Positions 56,801 to 64,000 of a stretch of 64,000 bases of DNA are shown piece after piece. Position 1 is the first letter of the stretch, and each line of letters opens with the position of its first letter. A model generated the notes under the pieces. The model worked only from the letters and a program-made list of their open reading frames with translations, was not told where the DNA came from and did not search any database. The DNA lies in assembly GCF_001517105.1 (NCBI RefSeq), contig NZ_LPVF01000012.1:124001-188000 (forward strand), in the 5' to 3' direction. Source of the DNA: Bacillus halotolerans. GTDB taxonomy: Bacteria; Bacillota; Bacilli; Bacillales; Bacillaceae. A program made the position numbers and the translations under genes.

Positions 56801-57358
56801 TCACTCCTTCGGTTTATCTATTACGCCTTCGTGAATCAGCCACGCAAGCCCAATCGCAGCCGCATCGCTTTCATCGAAATTAGCGAACTCGCCAGTATAC
56901 CCGGTCATACGCCGCACTGCCGCCTCTACTACGTCCTTTTCTGCGCTGCCCGATCCGGCTACCAACGACTTAACCCGCGTTGCTGATATTCCGAGCTGTG
57001 GTTGCTTTGTAGTCGGAGTTTTCCGGTATCTATCGAACGTCAACCCGAAGCGCGATGTTGCCCGTTCACACGCGTTCCATGCCGCCAGCACCGGATAATT
57101 CGAGGTCGACGTTTTGCCGGCGAAGTCCTCCCGCACCACATAGTCGAAACCGTCTCGCGGGCAGTTTTTATCGAGAAAGACCTTCGCCCATCCTTCGATG
57201 ACTTCCGCTCTGTGCGCATGATCGCGGTCTCTGTTTGGCTTAACGTGCGATAGCGCTTTGATCGTAGGCTTTCGGTTGCGTACCTCGATTATCGCGACGC
57301 CAGGGCAGGTCATCGACGTATCGAACGCGAGGCACCGGATAGGCTTGGCGCTACTCAC
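56801..57358 (-). CDS. RuvC-like Holliday junction resolvase
   Basis: GTG at 57358 overlaps the upstream stop (GTGA). The 185-residue RNase-H-fold protein has LAFDTSMTCPGVAI (first catalytic Asp), YVVREDFAGK (Glu), VKSLVAGSGSAEKDVVEAAVRRM, and DESDAAAIGLAWLIHEG with the last Asp pair. This is the RuvC/crossover junction nuclease pattern. It would resolve recombination or branched replication intermediates before packaging. Confidence 0.8.
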   Translation of the reverse strand: MSSAKPIRCLAFDTSMTCPGVAIIEVRNRKPTIKALSHVKPNRDRDHAHRAEVIEGWAKVFLDKNCPRDGFDYVVREDFAGKTSTSNYPVLAAWNACERATSRFGLTFDRYRKTPTTKQPQLGISATRVKSLVAGSGSAEKDVVEAAVRRMTGYTGEFANFDESDAAAIGLAWLIHEGVIDKPKE

Positions 57359-57552
57359 GAACACCACCGCTGGAAGTCGATATCCTGAGTATTCAACGCC
57401 GCCTCTGCTAATTCTGACGCGTTCTCGGCGCCGGTAGCGATCGCCATTAAAACGTTTAGATATAACGAATCTTCCAGCGAGTGAGCAATTTCGTTATCTC
57501 CTGCCGATTCCCTAATCCTTTCGACTGTTTTAAGAACGTCTTCTTTCGTCAT
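57355..57552 (-). CDS. Hypothetical 65-aa protein
   Basis: ATG at 57552 overlaps the stop of the nuclease gene (TGATG). The 65-residue helical protein (TKEDVLKTVERIRESAGDNEIAHSLEDSLYLNVLMAIA, NASELAEAALNTQDIDFQRW) is a common small gene beside RecB-like nucleases in Bacillus phages. Function unknown. Confidence 0.55.
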   Translation of the reverse strand: MTKEDVLKTVERIRESAGDNEIAHSLEDSLYLNVLMAIATGAENASELAEAALNTQDIDFQRWCS

Positions 57553-58610
57553 CAAACCGCCTCCCCTTTGCGTACTTTTTCGATAAACTCTAGCGCACCG
57601 GCGTACTGCCGCTTAGTAGATTCGTACACATTCGACCGCCTTACCTGCGAAACTTTATCGCGTATGGCCGCCAATTCAGCATCCGTCAATGTTTGCGCAA
57701 TAGCCGTTTTGTATCCGTTAAACGTCCAGCCGTTAAGATCCAGTGTCATCGGCTTGCGTTCATCTACCGACGTCTGTATTTCTACGAATCTATCGAGCAG
57801 TGCGTCAATGTCCGCCTGGCTAATTTCGATGCCGAACGCTCGGATGTCCGGGCTCTTTTCGAATTCGCCTTCTGGATATTCCCACGCTTTCTTCGCCGCG
57901 TTTACGTAGAGAATTACGTACAGGTCAACGCCGTACATTTCCGCATAGGCAACGCATTGTTTAACGTGTTTTTCGTCCGGCTTCTTCAGCGAATGGAACG
58001 ACGTACGGGCCGCCGACGTTTGCTTCGACTTGATTTCGAGGCCGACGCGTAAAATCTCGCCGTCTTCCGTTACATAACGCATAATACCGTCGCATGTTCC
58101 GTATAGATGAAACGTCTTGCCGCCGCGCTCGATCTTATGGCTCCGTTTTGCGAAGTCCTCGAACATTGGCGTGCCGTCTTCGTTGCGTTCGAAGCTGAAC
58201 GGGCAGGGCCGGCCGGTTTTCTTTTCGAAGTGTTTTTCCATAAAGAGAATATCGCGCTGGATCATATCGCCAATCGCCGTTCCGATACGCGTCCAACGGC
58301 CTTGATACGGAGGCTTTCGCGTTTCGTCTTTCGGTGATCCGATCGCTTTGTGATAGAGCTCGCGCGGGCAGGCGTTTGCAGATGACGGTGAAAAATACGG
58401 CTTCTTCGGAAATACTTTCGGAGCGTCTGCGTACCATCGGTGTATCTGCGCGTCTAAAGCGTTATCCCACGTCTCAGGCAGCGAGTGCCATTCGTTTAGA
58501 TATTCGATGAGTTCATCCGCAATCTGCTGCGCATATGTGGTCAGCTCGGGCGCCGGCGCTAATTGGGCGCGCAGTGAGTTTGCGGCTGATCGTGCGTTTG
58601 CGTTCGTCAA
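57552..58610 (-). CDS. PD-(D/E)XK nuclease, RecB/Cas4-like
   Basis: TTG at 58610 overlaps the preceding stop (TTGA). The 352-residue protein has a Cas4/RecB-type core: SPSSANACPRELYHKAIG with a Cys (possible Fe-S site), IGTAIGDMIQRD (His-to-Gly variants), then YGTCDGIMRYVTEDGEILRVGLEIKSKQT (D-x(n)-E-x-K). The mixed exonuclease core and Cys at CPRELY suggest DNA-end processing in phage recombination or replication. It lies next to the RuvC-like resolvase and polymerase genes. Confidence 0.8.
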   Translation of the reverse strand: MTNANARSAANSLRAQLAPAPELTTYAQQIADELIEYLNEWHSLPETWDNALDAQIHRWYADAPKVFPKKPYFSPSSANACPRELYHKAIGSPKDETRKPPYQGRWTRIGTAIGDMIQRDILFMEKHFEKKTGRPCPFSFERNEDGTPMFEDFAKRSHKIERGGKTFHLYGTCDGIMRYVTEDGEILRVGLEIKSKQTSAARTSFHSLKKPDEKHVKQCVAYAEMYGVDLYVILYVNAAKKAWEYPEGEFEKSPDIRAFGIEISQADIDALLDRFVEIQTSVDERKPMTLDLNGWTFNGYKTAIAQTLTDAELAAIRDKVSQVRRSNVYESTKRQYAGALEFIEKVRKGEAV

Positions 58611-58903
58611 ACTGCCACCCACTTCGTTACTGCGATCTCGCGTTTTTCTACTTCGGTAATTTCGGCCGGATCGTCGGCTCCGTACATTTCGCTATCATAC
58701 GTCCAGTAAGTCCAGTCCGATCCCGACCTGCCGATTTCTCCCCTATAGTGCTTATTTCCATCGGTGAAAATAACGGTTTTACTTTGGTACTTGTGTTCGT
58801 GCTTCCATTCGCTTTCCTCTACGACTGTATAGGTCACATCGCCGATATCAATTCCGCCTTCAAACGTCATATCTTCCAGTTGTTCAATCGTCAATTTAAC
58901 CAA
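58607..58903 (-). CDS. Hypothetical 98-aa protein
   Basis: TTG at 58903 has AGGAGG at 8 nt. A beta-rich soluble protein (FEGGIDIGDVTYTVVEESEWKHEHKYQSKTVIFTDGNKHYRGEI, WTYDSEMYG), about the size of a small OB- or SH3-type domain. Unrecognised. It follows the polymerase gene directly. Confidence 0.5.
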   Translation of the reverse strand: MVKLTIEQLEDMTFEGGIDIGDVTYTVVEESEWKHEHKYQSKTVIFTDGNKHYRGEIGRSGSDWTYWTYDSEMYGADDPAEITEVEKREIAVTKWVAV

Positions 58904-61069
58904 TTAAACCGCCTCCTTGTTTTTAAACCATTCGTCCACCGACATACCATCGCCCCAACGACGCATTATTTCGATGTCGGTTTTATTCGGGATATTACCG
59001 AAAACGTACGTATTAACCATTACGTCTTCGAAATCTTTTACGTCCTCTTTCGTAAGTGTTTCCGGAACTAAAAGCAATGCTTCGTCGTGTACTACGCACC
59101 ATATTCGCCATTCTCCTCGTCCTTCTGCCGTTTTACGATCGCATAACTCTTGAAGCGCAATCATAGTCGCCTTAGTTTGAATCGCTGCGGAGCCTTGAAC
59201 CCTGGCGTTTGTTGATTGCGTATAGACAGCCGAATAGTACCCTTTTGCATTCCGATCCTTTGCGTCCGGCAGCCGTCTCTTTCGCTGGCTATGATCCATC
59301 CATACGTATCCGTGTTTTTTAACGAAAGCTTGATTCGATTCGACCCACTTCTTAACCACCGGAAACCTTTCGAAGAAGTTATCGAGGAACTTTTGCGCTT
59401 CCTGCTTCGTAATTCCAATCGCGTCTTTGAGCATGTTAGCGCCACCACCGTAAGCAACCGCGAGCATGATAACTTTCGCTTGTTTACGATATACCGAGCC
59501 GTCTCCGCAGTCTTCTATCGGCTTGTTAAAAACCTCCGAAGCAATGGACGCGTATAGGTCGTTTCCTTGCAAGTAATTATCGACTAGCTTCGGATCTTGC
59601 GAGAAGTACGCCAGGCACCGGTATTCTTGCTGGCTCCAGTCTCCGCCAAGTATTGCGTAACCTTTAGGAGCAACGAATAACTTACGTGCTTCTTTCGGCT
59701 GATTCTGAAGATTGACGCCGGTACCTCCGGATGAAAAGCGCCCAGTTTTTGCGCCGTTTTGATTAAAGTTCGTGTAAAGCTTTCGGGTCTTACGGTCAAT
59801 CAATTCCGGCAAAGCGTTGATATACGTTGAGTAAAGTTTGAATAGTTCTTTATATTCGAGAAGCTTCTTGATAATCGGATATTTTTTCGCGAGTGGTTTC
59901 AATACTTTCTTCGCATCTGTTGACGCTAGCTTTTCTCCTGTCGCTTTTTCTAACGCTGGCTTAAGCTGCGCCGGCGAGTTAATGTTAATATCGCCTAATT
60001 CATCGATGATCTCCGCATATAAACGGTCAATCTGCGCTTTGATTTCCTTACCGTATTCCTTCGCGAAACCTAGGTCGATATTGAAGCCGGTAGACTCCAG
60101 TTTTTGCACGACGCTGATCAACGGAACTTCCACCGTTTCGTAATAACGAAGGATCTCCGGGAATTTCGTAAGCTGATAGCGTTGGAAATCTCGTAGTTTA
60201 CGCGTTACATCTCCGTCTTTAGCAGCGTAGGCAAGCGCAATATTCAAGTCGCTGATTTCGTCAAAGCCGATCTTTCCGAATAAGTCCCCGTAGGTATCTG
60301 ATTTAATCCGCAGGTACTTAGTAACGAGATTCTTTAGAGCAAAGGACGGCTCGTTTTCGTTAAGCAACCGCATAGCTTCCTGAGTGTCCCACGTCAGTCC
60401 ACGCAACTTAATACCTTCGCGATCCAGCATGTGTATATCGAACTTGGCGTTATGGGCGAGCTTACCGATCGACTCGTCTTCATAGTACGGACACAACTTT
60501 TCGAGCACATATTCGTTGTCTAATTGCGGATGATCCGTTTTATGCTTCGTTGGTATATACGCATGTACGTCCGCTTTAATGGCCGTAATTACATGGCCGA
60601 CAATATAGTCGTTCCATACATCTGTACCCGTCGTCTCTACGTCAAATACGATTTCTTCTTCGTTATCCAGCAACGCCAGGAATTCGTCTAAGCGCGCTTC
60701 AGTCGTTATCAGCCAGTAATTGTCCGGCGTGTTCTCGACCATCTGCCGCAAGGTTTCTTCGCGCTGTGCTTCCTGTAGCGTCTTCCATAACCGCAGCGCC
60801 TCCGCCTTGCTGAACGCTTTAGGGTTTCCGGCCTTGTTTACGCAGTCAGCCGGATCACGCGCCAACTTGCCCGCATCCATAGCCGCCTTGACTTCTGTGA
60901 GCCGTTTGCGATCGGCATCCGATAGTTTCATCGCGAATATCTTGCGCCAGCTTTCCTCGATCGGCTCGGCGGTCTTGGCTTTCGCCTTCCGCTTGGCCGT
61001 CGCCTGGACCGCGTCAGTTTTCGGTGCTGCCGGCTTCAGCGCGTCCAAGTTTAACCGTAAGCCTTCCAT
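58904..61069 (-). CDS. polA: DNA polymerase I (family A) with 3'-5' exonuclease
   Basis: ATG at 61069 has GGAGG upstream; the frame above it has none. The 721-residue protein has an N-terminal Lys/Ala-rich region, a 3'-5' exonuclease (VFDVETTGTD at about 170, KLAHNAKFDIHML, YAAKDGDVTR), and a full polymerase domain with motif A GGDWSQQEYR, motif B RKQAKVIMLAVAYGGG and motif C WCVVHDEALLL. It lacks a 5'-3' exonuclease domain, as in phage replicases. It should copy the phage genome together with the SSB-like protein. Confidence 0.95.
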   Translation of the reverse strand: MEGLRLNLDALKPAAPKTDAVQATAKRKAKAKTAEPIEESWRKIFAMKLSDADRKRLTEVKAAMDAGKLARDPADCVNKAGNPKAFSKAEALRLWKTLQEAQREETLRQMVENTPDNYWLITTEARLDEFLALLDNEEEIVFDVETTGTDVWNDYIVGHVITAIKADVHAYIPTKHKTDHPQLDNEYVLEKLCPYYEDESIGKLAHNAKFDIHMLDREGIKLRGLTWDTQEAMRLLNENEPSFALKNLVTKYLRIKSDTYGDLFGKIGFDEISDLNIALAYAAKDGDVTRKLRDFQRYQLTKFPEILRYYETVEVPLISVVQKLESTGFNIDLGFAKEYGKEIKAQIDRLYAEIIDELGDININSPAQLKPALEKATGEKLASTDAKKVLKPLAKKYPIIKKLLEYKELFKLYSTYINALPELIDRKTRKLYTNFNQNGAKTGRFSSGGTGVNLQNQPKEARKLFVAPKGYAILGGDWSQQEYRCLAYFSQDPKLVDNYLQGNDLYASIASEVFNKPIEDCGDGSVYRKQAKVIMLAVAYGGGANMLKDAIGITKQEAQKFLDNFFERFPVVKKWVESNQAFVKKHGYVWMDHSQRKRRLPDAKDRNAKGYYSAVYTQSTNARVQGSAAIQTKATMIALQELCDRKTAEGRGEWRIWCVVHDEALLLVPETLTKEDVKDFEDVMVNTYVFGNIPNKTDIEIMRRWGDGMSVDEWFKNKEAV

Positions 61070-61107
61070 CCGTCGTCCTCCTTCCTCGCGAAGTAATTTC
61101 GTTAAAT

Positions 61108-61224
61108 TTATACGCCGAATACTTTGTCTAATCCGAAAATAATTAATATGCTTGTGAAAATTGCGATGAGGACGCATAACACCGTAGTCAGAAAATGATC
61201 GACGTTAAATTTATCCCGTTTCAT
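61108..61224 (-). CDS. Small membrane protein, 38 aa
   Basis: ATG at 61224 overlaps the stop of the zinc-finger gene (ATGA) and has GGAGG upstream. Basic N-terminus (KRDKFNVDHF), one transmembrane helix (LTTVLCVLIAIFTSILIIFGL) and a short tail. Function unknown. Confidence 0.5.
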   Translation of the reverse strand: MKRDKFNVDHFLTTVLCVLIAIFTSILIIFGLDKVFGV

Positions 61225-61400
61225 AAATCGACCGCCTCCGTCCATCTTCGTTTATATTCCGCTTCATTGTCCGCATACCACTCCGACCAACACGCCGCCC
61301 CGCACGCATAGACCTCGAAGAGCGAATCGTAAGTGGCGGATCGCCCTTCGTAGAGGTTAGCGTTGCAATTGGCGCAGACGGCGGCCGGCTTAGCGGTCAA
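61221..61400 (-). CDS. Small zinc-finger-like protein, 59 aa
   Basis: TTG at 61400 has GAGG at 5 nt and overlaps the previous gene by 11 nt. The product has CANCNAN near the N-terminus and ACGAACWSEWY at about 35-45, a possible C4 zinc site. Function unknown. Other starts upstream lie within the overlapping gene and lack a ribosome-binding site. Confidence 0.5.
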   Translation of the reverse strand: MTAKPAAVCANCNANLYEGRSATYDSLFEVYACGAACWSEWYADNEAEYKRRWTEAVDL

Positions 61401-62433
61401 AGCGAGCCTCGACTGGCGTGATGAGTTCGACTCTAAGATAGTATTCATGCACTGTATCCAAGACGGACCCGCTAGAGTCTTGTCTGAGGACTTCGATAAT
61501 ATCCCCGTTTGATACATGTCCAGCACACTGATTGTCTACTACTCGCGCGATATCGCCTTTCTTATACTCGCCAACCTCGCGTCCGATTTCCGCCCACTTC
61601 TTGTGCTCGGCGGCTTCGGCGGCTACGCGTTTAGCTTCGGCAACTTCTTTGTCAGTGGCACGTACTAGTTCATCTTCATAGAACCAACCGCTGCGCTCCC
61701 CATTTAATTTATCGCATTTGTAAGGAATTTCGATTTTATCGTCCATTTTCACGATTACAATTTCTCCGATTTCTGCGGAATGATCGCGGATGCGTTTAAC
61801 CACCTTCGCATAATCACCGACCTTCAGACGATAAGGCTTCGGCTCGGCCTCTACACTTGCGGCGTTGACTTTGCGATAGACTTCGAACACTTCGAGCGAG
61901 ACTCCACAATTTTTGTCGCCATCATCGTCGATAAAGTCCAAATATCCTTCGTAATCTATATTCACAATCTCGTACATTTTGCCGACAGTAATAGAAGAGT
62001 CGTTAGTTTCGATAAACTTTACGTAATCGCCCGCTCGCGCTTCGCTTTTGCCGATCCGCGTATATTCCGCCTCACCCTTCAGCGCAGCCACGTCGGATTT
62101 TAACGATTCGATTTCGCCTTCCGCCTTTGCTACGCGTTCTTCTACGGACGGGTTGGTTGCGTCGGCGATTTTGCGGAAGAGATCGTACCACTCCTCCGTC
62201 CAATTATGATGCGCCCCGTAATCGTCTAAAACACAAACTGCGCTACGTCCGCCCGCAATTACGTCATAGAATCCGCCAGGAGTTGACTGGAATTCCGCTT
62301 TATCTGCTAGGCGTACGATATCGCCCTTTCTCGCCCCGCCTTCCACGCGCTCGTAAGCCGCACCGCCATACGCAACCTTCGTAATTTCACCGTTCACCAT
62401 ATCGAGTGTCTTAACGCCTTCTAACTTCGCCAT
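61390..62433 (-). CDS. Repeated SH3-like module phage protein
   Basis: Starts at ATG 62433 or the adjacent 62436. The ~347 residues carry four similar ~55-residue beta modules, each starting with GDxxK/R patterns (ARKGDIVRLADKAEFQSTPGG, ARAGDYVKFIETNDSSITVGK, LKVGDYAKVVKRIRD, YKKGDIARVVDNQCAGHVSNG), separated by a coiled coil near 105-125 (VEERVAKAEGEIESLKSDVAAL). Modules resemble the protein at 49174-49950. No signal or membrane part. A scaffolding or binding protein; function unknown. Confidence 0.6.
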   Translation of the reverse strand: MAKLEGVKTLDMVNGEITKVAYGGAAYERVEGGARKGDIVRLADKAEFQSTPGGFYDVIAGGRSAVCVLDDYGAHHNWTEEWYDLFRKIADATNPSVEERVAKAEGEIESLKSDVAALKGEAEYTRIGKSEARAGDYVKFIETNDSSITVGKMYEIVNIDYEGYLDFIDDDGDKNCGVSLEVFEVYRKVNAASVEAEPKPYRLKVGDYAKVVKRIRDHSAEIGEIVIVKMDDKIEIPYKCDKLNGERSGWFYEDELVRATDKEVAEAKRVAAEAAEHKKWAEIGREVGEYKKGDIARVVDNQCAGHVSNGDIIEVLRQDSSGSVLDTVHEYYLRVELITPVEARFDR

Positions 62434-62867
62434 CATACCGCCTCCGCTTCCGTTTTTTCTTCGTACATGTTTCGGTTGAGTGACAACGGCAGTTCAACCC
62501 ACCGTTTACTCGCCTGTATCGTAGACTTCGCCCAATATTCGCGCTGATTCGGTTCGTTCTCAAACATCCAGACACGAGGTGGTTCGCCAGGATCGCCCAA
62601 TACGCCAACAAAATAATCAACGTCGGACCGATCGTAGCACTGCCCCTTTCCGTTAGTCGTATAGAGAACGAGCTCGTTATTGCGATCGTGCCTGCGCCGG
62701 AACGTTTTCACCTGAACTTTATATTCTTTACCGGTAATAGGATCTTCCGCCTTAAAGTCGTATGGCTGAGCAAGTTGCGGACGGGAAACCGCAAACCCGT
62801 TCGCAAGTAATGCCAGTTCTGCGACAACCTCCGAATACTTGCCAACAACTTCGGTTAAGTGCGCCAT
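62433..62867 (-). CDS. PD-(D/E)XK endonuclease-like protein
   Basis: The 144-residue protein has the small-nuclease pattern SEVVAELALLANGFAVSRPQLAQPYDFKAEDPITGKEYKVQVKTF (D-x(n)-QVK) and VDYFVGVLGDPGEPPRVWMFEN. It matches the PDDEXK_5-like group of intron- or island-type endonucleases and could nick DNA. The stop overlaps the next gene. ATG at 62867 follows AAGGAGG. Confidence 0.65.
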   Translation of the reverse strand: MAHLTEVVGKYSEVVAELALLANGFAVSRPQLAQPYDFKAEDPITGKEYKVQVKTFRRRHDRNNELVLYTTNGKGQCYDRSDVDYFVGVLGDPGEPPRVWMFENEPNQREYWAKSTIQASKRWVELPLSLNRNMYEEKTEAEAV

Positions 62868-62906
62868 CTAAGCGCCTCCTTTTCGTTTGGTTAGGTTTGA
62901 TCGCGA

Positions 62907-63689
62907 TTAAAAATCGAATGAATCTTCGGCAGGTGCTTCGTTAGATTCCGTACCCGCTCCGAGCGACAATCCGATCAAGCTAATATCGAAGCCCGCCGCG
63001 ACTAGGTTTTCGGTCTGCGTTTTTTCGTCCGCTTCGAACAACAACCCGTCAAACAGCGCCGAGTTAAATTCCTTGCCATCAAACTTGGCGAAGTTCTCGC
63101 GTTCCTTTTCGTTAAGATCTTCGTCAAAGTCGATCAGAGGTGTCAGCGCGACCTTAGTATCTTTCGCCTGTCCTGTTGCGTTCGTTTTCGTTAATTCAAA
63201 CGCAAGCTTGCCGAGCTTCTTTTCGTATTTCGTAATTGTTGCGTATACGTCCAGCGCTTGGTTGCGCGTTAAATCTACAACGATTTCTTTTCCGGTAGCT
63301 AGATCAACGAAGCCCATAGCGAATCGTTCCTTGCCGCGATACTTGCTGGCCTCCTGGCTTTGCGCTTTCTCTTCTTTCTCGTTGCCTGCGTCTTTGGCTG
63401 CGAATTGGAGTTCGCGGTGATACTTTTCGGCTAAATCCCACGGCGTGTGATCGCTAACTACGAAGCCCTTTTCGTTACGCGTAGAAGGATTCTTCGCAAC
63501 AAACGTATTTACTTTCTTGTAAACGCCATAACCGAAATACTGCATGAGGTCTTCCGTACCGAGCACGCGCACCTTATAAGAAGAACCTACGCTAAACTTT
63601 GCGAAGTCGATCGTATTTAAGTTACCGCCCTCGCTTCCACCTGACTGTAAAGCTCCTAGTGCCGCTGCGCCTTTTTGAAATTGTGTCAT
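62907..63689 (-). CDS. Putative single-stranded DNA-binding protein
   Basis: The 260-residue protein has a beta-rich core (FSVGSSYKVRVLGTEDLMQYFGYGVYKKVNTFVAKN, RFAMGFVDLATGKEIVVDLTRNQALDVYATITKY) and an acidic C-terminal tail ending APAEDSFDF, as in SSB and gp32 proteins, where the tip binds replication partners. It lies next to the polymerase and small endonuclease. It is not a canonical bacterial SSB; the assignment rests on tail and location. ATG at 63689 follows GGGGG. Confidence 0.6.
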   Translation of the reverse strand: MTQFQKGAAALGALQSGGSEGGNLNTIDFAKFSVGSSYKVRVLGTEDLMQYFGYGVYKKVNTFVAKNPSTRNEKGFVVSDHTPWDLAEKYHRELQFAAKDAGNEKEEKAQSQEASKYRGKERFAMGFVDLATGKEIVVDLTRNQALDVYATITKYEKKLGKLAFELTKTNATGQAKDTKVALTPLIDFDEDLNEKERENFAKFDGKEFNSALFDGLLFEADEKTQTENLVAAGFDISLIGLSLGAGTESNEAPAEDSFDF

Positions 63690-63836
63690 TCGTTTTCCCC
63701 CTACGTTTTAATATTGAGCGTTAAGCCCTCGCAAAATGCCGGTATCTGCGCCCGAAACGCCGCCAGCGCTTGGCAGTAGCGACGCGACCCGAATTACTTA
63801 ACGGACACCCCGACATTCTCCGAGGGCCTGGCGCCC

Positions 63837-63944
63837 TTACTGCGTTTTCTTCGCGTCGTTTTTGTACGTTTCCCACGCCATACCGCCGATAATGACCGCG
63901 CTGATAACCGCGACAATAGGAACGATCCATACTGCGTCAGACAT
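63837..63944 (-). CDS. Small membrane protein, 35 aa
   Basis: ATG at 63944 has GGAG at 9 nt and overlaps the preceding gene's stop (ATGTCTGA). One transmembrane helix (VWIVPIVAVISAVIIGGMAW) with a short basic tail. Function unknown. The next ~110 bases to the SSB-like gene hold only a doubtful 31-codon Arg-rich frame (63721-63816). Confidence 0.5.
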   Translation of the reverse strand: MSDAVWIVPIVAVISAVIIGGMAWETYKNDAKKTQ

Positions 63945-64000
63945 ATGCCGCAACTCCTTTTTCAATCGACTTGATTTCGGATTTAATTGCGTTAACTTTT
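63937..64000 (-). CDS. Partial hypothetical protein (C-terminal end)
   Basis: Only the last 21 codons are visible (NAIKSEIKSIEKGVAAYV), ending in TGA at 63937. It continues beyond the right edge. Helical and basic-acidic; unrecognised. Confidence 0.45.
   Translation of the reverse strand, partial: KVNAIKSEIKSIEKGVAAYV

Noticed and set aside
63721..63816. 31-codon Arg-rich minus-strand frame
   Set aside because: The ribosome-binding site overlaps the ATG almost directly and no homology is recognised; only short and basic composition.
1..64000. CRISPR arrays, insertion sequences and rRNA genes
   Set aside because: No regularly spaced palindromic repeats, transposase genes or rRNA segments were recognised on either strand.

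Overview
The window joins chromosomal DNA of a Bacillus (probably subtilis/licheniformis group) to most of a large siphovirus prophage. The left ~4.3 kb looks like ordinary host chromosome: a GH46 chitosanase, small lipoprotein, DUF805 protein and sparse AT-rich spacers. From ~4.3 to ~10.8 kb lies an island flanked by two diverged 46-nt copies of the 3' half of a tRNA-Val(GAC)-like sequence (4272-4317, 10814-10859). It holds a CotC spore-coat gene, an ABM monooxygenase, a LexA-boxed small gene, a Rap-Phr cassette and a decayed LXG polymorphic-toxin locus with immunity genes. The species is inferred only from these gene families.

The prophage starts at the second tRNA-like fragment, next to four TAAGTCA repeats that look like integrase arm sites, and runs off the right edge. 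Its order is: wHTH/XRE regulators, Replic_Relax protein and FtsK-like ATPase (11-15.5 kb); holin, amidase and XhlA (15.5-17.1 kb); baseplate/fibre/spike, tail lysin, Dit, tape measure and a -1 frameshifted tail chaperone pair (17.1-28.1 kb); major tail protein, connectors, head fibre, DUF5309 capsid protein, scaffold, portal, TerL (28.2-37.1 kb); a small tyrosine-recombinase segment inserted between TerL and TerS (37.1-39.3 kb); a moron region with a glycosyltransferase, poly-gamma-glutamate hydrolase, beta-helix protein and small secreted/membrane proteins (39.7-45.5 kb); and a replication and nucleotide-metabolism block (45.5-64 kb) with replication protein, sigma-like factor, C5 methyltransferase, dNMP kinase, ThyX, dUTPase, NrdE/F/I, RuvC-like and RecB-like nucleases, family A DNA polymerase and an SSB-like protein. 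Structural and replication genes are nearly all on the minus strand and often overlap by ATGA/TGATG; the morons are mostly on the plus strand with their own promoters.

The most unusual signals are: (1) at least four phage genes (TerL, portal, a sigma-like factor, a 3D-domain protein) have a strong Shine-Dalgarno followed at normal spacing by ATC, with no well-placed canonical start, while the conserved reading frame begins there; (2) two directly repeated dif-like sites bracket the tyrosine recombinase inserted inside the terminase operon; (3) a private moron regulon in which two promoters carry the same perfect 16-bp palindrome overlapping the -10, next to a divergent XRE gene, while the glycosyltransferase promoter carries a different 18-bp palindrome; (4) two mutually exclusive hairpins in the leader of the small-moron operon; (5) a ThyX signature with one extra residue (RHR-X8-S).
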